Shown here: piece after piece, positions 58,971 through 64,000 of the stretch
Layout: each line of letters starts with the position of its first letter
Position numbering within the stretch: position 1 is the stretch's first letter
Origin: Paenisporosarcina sp050269735
GTDB taxonomy: Bacteria > Bacillota > Bacilli > Bacillales_A > Planococcaceae
Length of the DNA stretch: 64,000 bases
Assembly: GCF_050269735.1 (NCBI RefSeq)
Contig: NZ_JBNNIX010000004.1
Coordinates: forward strand, 62,001 to 126,000
Direction of reading: 5' to 3'
Notes under the pieces: generated by a model
What the model was told of the DNA's origin: nothing
Database searches by the model: none
The model's input: the letters and a program-made list of their open reading frames with translations, nothing else
Program-made: the position numbers and the translations under genes

Positions 58971-59642
58971 ATGATAGGAATAAGTATAGCAACGAAGTGG
59001 GAATATGAAGCTTCATTGGAATATTTCGGCATAAAAGATAATGACCGTTTCGATTATCCTTATGGCGAGTATTTCATAAGAACAATTGATGATACCGAAC
59101 TTGTTTTTTATAGTACAGGTGTAAGAAAAGTAAATGGTGTCGGTGGTAATCAGTATATGATTTCTAAATTTAATTTAACTAAAGTAATCGTTGCTGGAAC
59201 TTGTGCAGGAATAGATGATAATTTCAGTAATTTAGATATTTTTGTACCCGATAAAGCCGTTCAATATGATTGCACAGTAAAAGAAATCGAGCCTCTTATT
59301 AAACAATCCTTCATAGTAGATATTGATTTATCCAAATATGGAAATGATTTTTATACTGGAACAATTGGCACCGCTGATAAAGCAGTAGTTATGTGGAAGG
59401 ACTATTTAGAACTTATAGAAAACGGAATAACAATAGCCGATACAGAAGCGGGTTCAATTGCTTATATCTGTAAGAAGAATGATGTTGAATGCATTATTAT
59501 TAAAGGGATATCTGATTTTCCAACAGATGAAAGAAACTCTGATAAATTCGAATCGAACATTGAACAAATTAATGTTTATTTAGAAAACACCCCCAAAGTT
59601 ATGAACAAAATATTTGGCGAATATTTAAAAAGATTTATTTAA
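58971..59642 (+). CDS. MTA/SAH nucleosidase-like phosphorylase domain protein
   Basis: A 223-residue protein of the purine nucleoside phosphorylase/MTAN superfamily. It starts MIGISIATKWEYEASLEYFG, has YSTGVRKVNGVGGNQYMISK, VIVAGTCAGIDDNFSNLDIF and the late TEAGSIAYICKKNDVECIII. The ribose-binding Glu (usually in 'MEGAA') is kept in 'DTEAGS' but with Thr for Met and a changed Ala/Gly/Ser order. KGISDFPTDERN matches the catalytic Asp region (usually 'ISD'). Purine release from a nucleoside is likely. AGGGTG lies 8 bases before the ATG. It is enclosed by the 25-bp inverted repeats. Confidence 0.83.
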   Translation: MIGISIATKWEYEASLEYFGIKDNDRFDYPYGEYFIRTIDDTELVFYSTGVRKVNGVGGNQYMISKFNLTKVIVAGTCAGIDDNFSNLDIFVPDKAVQYDCTVKEIEPLIKQSFIVDIDLSKYGNDFYTGTIGTADKAVVMWKDYLELIENGITIADTEAGSIAYICKKNDVECIIIKGISDFPTDERNSDKFESNIEQINVYLENTPKVMNKIFGEYLKRFI

Positions 59643-59783
59643 AAAAATGTAATTGAAGTAAAAGGGTGCGATTACAAAGAATGAAGATCTGTCCAATTGC
59701 AATCAATAAAAATGCTAAAAGCACTGCGATTTGTGCCTTTTCGTTTGCTAATTTATATGGGATTCTCTGTGTTTTTTAACTTT

Positions 59784-59808
59784 TTGTACTCCAAAAGAGA
59801 ACCCGTTA
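59784..59808 (-). repeat. Right copy of the perfect 25-bp inverted repeat
   Basis: Exact reverse complement of 58858-58882. With the left copy it bounds about 0.95 kb that contains only the nucleosidase-like gene. Confidence 0.88.
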
Positions 59809-59823
59809 CCATTAACTATTGCC

Positions 59824-59860
59824 AAAAAAAGCTCAGTCCCAAATGGACCGAGCTTTTTAT
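59824..59860. terminator. Bidirectional terminator before cysK
   Basis: AAAAAAAGCTCAGTCC pairs with GGACCGAGCTTTTT around a 5-base loop. It serves the minus-strand cysteine synthase gene and plus-strand transcripts. Confidence 0.93.
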
Positions 59861-59878
59861 AATTTCAGTAAAACATTT

Positions 59879-60796
59879 TTAATCAAACAAATTCATGCTC
59901 AAGTAACGTTCTCCAGTGTCCGGAGCAATGCACAGCACTTTTTTGCCTTTGCCTAAACGTTTAGCGATGTCGATAGCTGCATAAACGGCAGCACCTGCAG
60001 AAGGTCCAACAAAAACGCCTTCTTCGCGTGCCAGTTTTTTGAACATGTCAATTGCTTCGTCATCTTCGATTTGCATAATTTCGTCGTAAACTTCTGTATT
60101 CAAAATATCGGGTATAAAGCCTGGGCTTGTCCCGACCAGCTTGTGCTTACCTGGTTGACCACCAGACAATACAGGAGATCCTTTTGGTTCAACAACAATG
60201 ACATACAAACCGGGTAAATTTTCTTTTAACGTTTCACCTGTACCTGTGATGGTTCCACCTGTACCTGCAGTTGCCACGAAAGCATCCAGTTCACCATTCA
60301 TTTGCTCCAGGATTTCTAATGCAGTAGTTGTCCTGTGGATATCCGGATTTGCTGTATTTTCGAACTGTTGTGGAATAAAACTGTTCGGAATCTCATTTTT
60401 TAATTCCAGTGCTTTTTTAATGGCACCAGGCATTTTTTCTTCGTTTGGCGTCAATACAACCTCGGCACCGAACGCTTTTAAAAGGTTGATGCGTTCCTGA
60501 GTAGCATTATCCGGAAGCACTAAAATAGCCTTGTAGCCTTTAGCCGCAGCCACCATCGCAAGGCCGATTCCGGTATTGCCGCTAGTTGGTTCAATAATCG
60601 TCGCGCCTGCGTGAATTAACCCTTGTTCTTCAGCAAGTTTGATCATATTGTTAGCCGCACGGTCTTTTACACTTTTAGTTGGATTGAACATTTCTAACTT
60701 CACGTAAACGTCTGCTGCTCCGTCCGGAACGATTCTATTTAACTTGACGACAGGGGTATCCCCAATCAAATCGGTTATATTGTTAACAGGTTTCAT
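59879..60796 (-). CDS. cysK: Cysteine synthase A (O-acetylserine sulfhydrylase)
   Basis: A 305-residue PLP enzyme that makes cysteine from O-acetylserine and sulfide. The PLP lysine is in NPTKSVKDRAANNMI (usual text 'NPGGSVKDR'). The substrate loop is IEPTSGNTGIGLAMVAAAKG. PLP phosphate binding is ATAGTGGTITGTGETLKENL. The end has VGPSAGAAVYAAIDIAKRLG and IAPDTGERYLSMNLFD. AAAGGTTGT lies before the ATG. Methionine or cysteine riboswitches are not visible upstream. The GGS to TKS change is a small oddity. Cystathionine-type relatives are less likely. Confidence 0.93.
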   Translation of the reverse strand: MKPVNNITDLIGDTPVVKLNRIVPDGAADVYVKLEMFNPTKSVKDRAANNMIKLAEEQGLIHAGATIIEPTSGNTGIGLAMVAAAKGYKAILVLPDNATQERINLLKAFGAEVVLTPNEEKMPGAIKKALELKNEIPNSFIPQQFENTANPDIHRTTTALEILEQMNGELDAFVATAGTGGTITGTGETLKENLPGLYVIVVEPKGSPVLSGGQPGKHKLVGTSPGFIPDILNTEVYDEIMQIEDDEAIDMFKKLAREEGVFVGPSAGAAVYAAIDIAKRLGKGKKVLCIAPDTGERYLSMNLFD

Positions 60797-60889
60797 ATAT
60801 TTAACAACCTTTCACTAAGCGTTACTTTCATTCTTCTATTGTAGTACATTCAAGACAACACGGGCTATTAAGAGGATTTGTTACAAATA

Positions 60890-60928
60890 AAAAACAGGTA
60901 TCAGAAGGAATTTCCCTGATACCTGTTC
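60890..60928 (-). terminator. Terminator of the acidic protein gene
   Basis: ACAGGTATCAG pairs with CTGATACCTGT around an 11-base loop. The minus strand runs into a T-run, and it is also usable on the plus strand. Confidence 0.9.
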
Positions 60929-60934
60929 ATGAAA

Positions 60935-61642
60935 TTAAAGCTCTTTATATTCTGTCATCGAGTCCATATGGCTCGCAATCATGGCAATCATTGTACTAGC
61001 CTCTTCTTTAGAAAATGTAAAGATGCTTTCGTCTTTATGAAGTTCATCATCAATCCAATATCGGTTGACTCTCTTAAGAACGCCGTGGCCAGTATCGCCA
61101 ACCAACCCGAATTGATAGGTGATTTCTACTTCATCCTCTATGTGGAAAGCTGTGACTTCAGGAGATTCCCATTCAACGCCAAGTTCTTCAGAATCATAGT
61201 CATCCTGTAAAATCTCACCGACATAATACTCATCGCCATCTCCATCTTCATCGTCTTCTGATACATACGTTTCTTCTAAGACATAATCATCTTCATCATC
61301 AAATTCATCTACATAAAACGCTTCACTATCTCCGTTCATAAAAGAATGGAAGCTTTCGTGAATGGCGTCAATAACATATTCAATATCAGGGAGAATGATT
61401 CTTGCCTGCATTTCATATTCGAAATCGAATGTTTCCATATAAAATTCTTCGTTATAAGGATCAAATAGAATGGTGCAGAAAAACTCCCGGTCGTTATCTT
61501 CGGTCTCGACGAAAAACTCAATTCTCGGATGTTTGGCACTATGATCAATCGTCATTTGACCGACTTTATCGAATTCATCACAAAGCGAATTCAGCTGATC
61601 CTGAAGCTCAGCAGTTACTCGGTTAAACCATTCCATCGACAT
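60935..61642 (-). CDS. Acidic hypothetical protein, 235 aa
   Basis: A 235-residue protein with very high Asp and Glu content. The centre (residues 100-150: FDDEDDYVLEETYVSEDDED) is nearly all acidic. The N-terminus is helical (MEWFNRVTAELQDQLNSLCD) and the C-terminus is an amphipathic helix (FSKEEASTMIAMIASHMDSM). No signal peptide. AAGGGGCGG precedes the ATG. It could bind divalent cations or act as an inhibitor of DNA-binding proteins, but that is speculation. Family not recognised. Confidence 0.7.
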   Translation of the reverse strand: MSMEWFNRVTAELQDQLNSLCDEFDKVGQMTIDHSAKHPRIEFFVETEDNDREFFCTILFDPYNEEFYMETFDFEYEMQARIILPDIEYVIDAIHESFHSFMNGDSEAFYVDEFDDEDDYVLEETYVSEDDEDGDGDEYYVGEILQDDYDSEELGVEWESPEVTAFHIEDEVEITYQFGLVGDTGHGVLKRVNRYWIDDELHKDESIFTFSKEEASTMIAMIASHMDSMTEYKEL

Positions 61643-61859
61643 GCGATACCCGCCCCTTAAAAAAATTCTTCATTCAATTTTTTATCTTTTCCCGTTTCAT
61701 GAATTTGTTGCATGCCATTTGTATCCAATTTTTAAAGAGATAATTTTATAAGAATAAAGGTTGGTAAAAAGGGGAATTTAGAATGATAAATATAGGAAGT
61801 TAAGGAACATTAACAGATATGAGAAAAAACGCAAACTCAACTGAAAAAGGAGTGTTTCG

Positions 61860-63122
61860 ATGAGTTCCCTTGAAGAGTCCATAAAAAAATTTGCCATTCC
61901 TTTTGAAACACAACATGATTTAACGACGATTATAGAGGCAATTGGGGATGCAAAAATCATTCTGTTGGGAGAAGCAAGTCATGGTACTTCCGAGTTTTAT
62001 TCGGTTCGTGCTGAACTGTCAAAAAGGTTGATTGAGGAAAAAGGATTCAACATAATTGCTGTTGAAGGTGATTGGCCATCCAGCCAGCAAGTTAATCAAT
62101 ATATTAAAGGCTACTCAGAAGGAAAAGAAGATGTGAGAGATGTGTTAAAAGCATTCAAACGTTGGCCAACCTGGATGTGGGCAAATGAGGAAATGGCAGA
62201 ATTTATATCATGGCTTAAGAAACACAATGTAAAAAGTGAAGGAAGTCACCGGGTAGGTTTTTACGGAATAGATATCTATAGTTTGTGGGAATCACTGGAC
62301 GAAGTCATCACTTATTTAAGCAACACAAATCCTGAAAGTGAGGATCTGGAACTGGCCAAAAAAGCATTTGCTTGTTTTGAACCATTCAACCGCCATCCCG
62401 AAACGTACGCTATGTCGTCCATCAACATTTCCGAAGCTTGTGTGGATGAAGTGTCGAAGCTCCTAAAATCAATCAGAGCTCATGAAAAGAACTATCATCA
62501 TGTTCAGGAAGCCGATTTGAACTTGAAAATCAATGCAATGGTAGCGCAAAACGCCGAAGAATATTACCGAGCTATGGTACGGAGTGATGAAATTTCCTGG
62601 AATGTACGTGATGAACATATGGTGGAAGTGATTAATGAAGTCATGGACTATCATGGACCCGATGCAAAAATCATCATTTGGGAACACAACACACATATCG
62701 GGGATGCTTCAGCAATGTATATGGAAGCGGCTGGAATGGTGAACGTAGGGCAGATTCTCCGTCTGCAGAACAGAAAAGAAAATGTCTACTCAGTAGGGTT
62801 TGGAACATATAAAGGAACAGTGATCGCAGCGGATCAGTGGGCAGAGCCATTTAAAATAATGGAAGTGCCAGCTGCCATAAAAAAATCATGGGAACACGCT
62901 ATGCATGTAGCCGGCGATTTCAATAAGTTGTTGATATTCAATGATGAAAATCGCTACTTGTTTGATGAATGGATAGGTCATCGAGCAATTGGCGTGGTCT
63001 ACAATCCTGAGTTTGAAGCTTACGGAAATTATGTACCTTCCAAAATGGGAAGCCGTTATGACGCATTCATTTATCTAGAAGAAACCAAAGCTCTAAAACC
63101 AATTGAATATGACAACTCATGA
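61860..63122 (+). CDS. Erythromycin esterase family protein
   Basis: A 420-residue protein of the erythromycin-esterase superfamily. The catalytic entry motif LLGEASHGTSEFYSVRAELS has the Glu and His of these enzymes (GE.SHG). FNIIAVEGDWPSSQQVNQYI, VGFYGIDIYSLWESLDEVIT and IIIWEHNTHIGDASAMYMEA are the second and third motif regions. Known members open the macrolide lactone ring, but many relatives act on other esters. AAAAGGAGTG lies 8 bases before the ATG. Antibiotic resistance is not proven. Confidence 0.9.
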   Translation: MSSLEESIKKFAIPFETQHDLTTIIEAIGDAKIILLGEASHGTSEFYSVRAELSKRLIEEKGFNIIAVEGDWPSSQQVNQYIKGYSEGKEDVRDVLKAFKRWPTWMWANEEMAEFISWLKKHNVKSEGSHRVGFYGIDIYSLWESLDEVITYLSNTNPESEDLELAKKAFACFEPFNRHPETYAMSSINISEACVDEVSKLLKSIRAHEKNYHHVQEADLNLKINAMVAQNAEEYYRAMVRSDEISWNVRDEHMVEVINEVMDYHGPDAKIIIWEHNTHIGDASAMYMEAAGMVNVGQILRLQNRKENVYSVGFGTYKGTVIAADQWAEPFKIMEVPAAIKKSWEHAMHVAGDFNKLLIFNDENRYLFDEWIGHRAIGVVYNPEFEAYGNYVPSKMGSRYDAFIYLEETKALKPIEYDNS

Positions 63123-63150
63123 TTTTCTGGGTCATAATGAAAATTTCACT

Positions 63151-63176
63151 GCACCGTATTATGCGGTGTTTTTTTA
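63151..63176 (+). terminator. Rho-independent terminator
   Basis: CACCG pairs with CGGTG around a short loop, followed by TTTTTTTAT. Short stem but a long T-run. Confidence 0.8.
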
Positions 63177-63267
63177 TGTTTTAATTTCACGGAATCAAAA
63201 ATGAAATAATGGTAAAATGTAACAATAACATTTGCATTACGACTAATCTGAAAAGAGGTGTTGTCAG

Positions 63268-63678
63268 TTGAAAAGAGTGTTGTCTGTTCCAGTAATATTT
63301 ACTGTTGTTATTTTCGTTTTAGCAGGCTGTTCACAAGGAAGCTCAAGTGGAAATTCTCGAGCGGAATCAGTAACTGTTACACCGGGAAATCCTGATGCCA
63401 ACGAAATACTTGGTTTAAATTCTGAAGCGGATATCTTTCAATGGGGCGATATTATATACACAACAAATGTTGAATGGGTAGAAAAACTTGAATTAACAAA
63501 GGATGAACAAATTGGTGAGATTACAAAAAACTCAACTAATCCCGATGATTTTATAAATGGGACAGCCAATAAATTGCCAGTCGGGACAAAAATATTTTCT
63601 GTAAAAGAAGATGGCGGATTCCTCCTTGTTGAGTACAATCAGCAACTTAAAAAATATTTGATGCTTGTAGAAGGATGA
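63268..63678 (+). CDS. Small lipoprotein, 136 aa
   Basis: A 136-residue lipoprotein from a TTG start with AAAGAGGTG about 10 bases upstream. The signal (KRVLSVPVIFTVVIFVLAGC) ends in lipobox LAGC, so the mature protein is anchored by a lipidated Cys outside the membrane. The Ser/Gly-rich stretch SQGSSSGNSRAESV follows, and then a small beta-domain (IFQWGDIIYTTNVEWVEKLE, VGTKIFSVKEDGGFLLVEYN). Family unknown. The TmrB-like gene starts 28 bases downstream. Confidence 0.85.
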   Translation: MKRVLSVPVIFTVVIFVLAGCSQGSSSGNSRAESVTVTPGNPDANEILGLNSEADIFQWGDIIYTTNVEWVEKLELTKDEQIGEITKNSTNPDDFINGTANKLPVGTKIFSVKEDGGFLLVEYNQQLKKYLMLVEG

Positions 63679-63705
63679 AGCAACTTGAAAAGGATGGGCG
63701 AAAGT

Positions 63706-64000
63706 ATGATTATCATGATAAATGGAGCGTTTGGAGTGGGGAAAACAACCGTTTCCAATGAACTTCAGAAAGTAGTCGAAAATAGTATGATTTTCGATCC
63801 GGAAGAAATCGGTACTATGTTAGGCAAGATTCTCCCAGTAGATATTATTGCTCTTGAAGCGAAAACAGGAGATTTTCAAGATTTGGAGTTATGGAGAAAA
63901 TTTACCGTTACCGTAGCTGGGCATCTAATCGCACAGTATAAAATGGACTTGATTGTTCCAATGACCATTCGGAAAGTCGAATATTTCAATTACATTATTG
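63706..64000 (+). CDS. TmrB-like ATP-binding protein, N-terminal part
   Basis: A gene that runs off the window end, 98 codons visible. It starts MIIMINGAFGVGKTTVSNEL with Walker A GAFGVGKT. The following text (MIFDPEEIGTMLGKILP, LELWRKFTVTVAGHLIAQYK, DLIVPMTIRKVEYFNYII) matches the TmrB/nucleoside-kinase-like group closely, including 'YDPE.MG' and 'LIVPMTI...YFN.II'. TmrB gives tunicamycin resistance in Bacillus, but resistance here is not proven. An in-frame ATG at 63694 is an alternative start. AAGGATGGG lies between the two. Confidence 0.85.
   Translation, partial: MIIMINGAFGVGKTTVSNELQKVVENSMIFDPEEIGTMLGKILPVDIIALEAKTGDFQDLELWRKFTVTVAGHLIAQYKMDLIVPMTIRKVEYFNYII

Noticed and set aside
58805..59032. 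75-codon minus-strand ORF overlapping the nucleosidase-like gene start
   Set aside because: It overlaps a better-supported gene on the other strand and lacks a start signal. The shared LYSKREPV comes from the inverted repeat.
59879..60900. T-box or S-box riboswitch upstream of cysK
   Set aside because: The leader is short (about 90 bases to the next terminator) and has none of the core motifs.
1..64000. CRISPR array
   Set aside because: No set of direct repeats of 24-40 bp with unique spacers of similar size. The only regular arrays are the two 21-bp repeats without spacers.
1..64000. Integrase, transposase or full insertion sequence at the two islands
   Set aside because: No recombinase motifs or complete IS were seen. 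The islands are therefore described by their duplicated flanks only.
1..64000. rRNA and tRNA genes
   Set aside because: No cloverleaf with T-loop GTTCRA and anticodon arm, and no conserved rRNA text was seen by eye. A tRNAscan run would settle this.

Overview
The window looks like the chromosome of a low-GC Gram-positive endospore-former relative, most likely a Planococcaceae-type member of the Bacillales (Sporosarcina, Solibacillus or Lysinibacillus-like). The reasons are strong AGGAGG-type ribosome binding sites, frequent TTG and GTG starts, a GlcT/RAT/PtsG glucose switch of the Bacillus kind, BCCT and SstT transporters, and small GNAT, VOC and Nudix genes separated by strong Rho-independent hairpins. 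The family assignment is an inference; no rRNA or tRNA gene is present to confirm it.

Layout. 1-9.7 kb: tail-end housekeeping (23S rRNA m5U methyltransferase, tRNA dihydrouridine synthase, SstT, VOC and zinc-ribbon proteins, BCCT carrier). 10.0-15.2 kb: ptsG and its antiterminator gene glcT on the minus strand, with a RAT/terminator between them. Just past the 3' end of ptsG sits one foreign-looking gene (GIY-YIG nuclease fused to a DUF2075-type ATPase), and beyond it a second, diverged copy of the ptsG tail plus terminator. 15.4-19.8 kb: HAD phosphatase, hypothetical, Mrr-like nuclease, and a two-gene membrane/secreted pair. 19.9-28.9 kb: accessory island with an ECF sigma/anti-sigma pair, an 811-residue fusion of SF1 helicase, restriction-type nuclease and LexA-like S24 peptidase, and a three-gene AT-rich operon of the ABC three-component (ABC-3C) conflict-system type. 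It too is followed by a decayed second copy of the 3' end and terminator of the gene preceding the island (19048-19794). 29.1-45.4 kb: SelO, SWIM/SNF2 helicase, oxalate-decarboxylase-like bicupin, TetR with its target gene, Nudix, VOC/HxlR pair, secreted lamin-tail/PLD protein, a broken lipoprotein gene and an M3 peptidase. 45.6-59.6 kb: a long run of small plus-strand accessory enzymes (DinB, GNAT, VOC, Nudix, HAD, 2H phosphoesterase, nucleosidase-like) broken only by a vWA gene and one GNAT gene on the minus strand. 59.9-64 kb: cysteine synthase, an acidic protein, erythromycin-esterase-like protein, lipoprotein and a TmrB-like ATPase cut by the window end.

The main biological message is anti-invader defence. 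Two separate islands each lie next to a duplicated, diverged gene-tail-plus-terminator. One carries a GIY-YIG/DUF2075 protein. The other carries an ABC-3C operon beside a helicase-nuclease that appears able to cut itself the way LexA does, because the Ala-Gly site and the Ser/Lys dyad are both visible. That fusion is the strongest candidate here for a little-described system. Smaller items include two five-unit 21-bp intergenic repeats, a perfect 32-bp palindrome related to an imperfect hairpin element elsewhere, and a pair of matching TetR operators.
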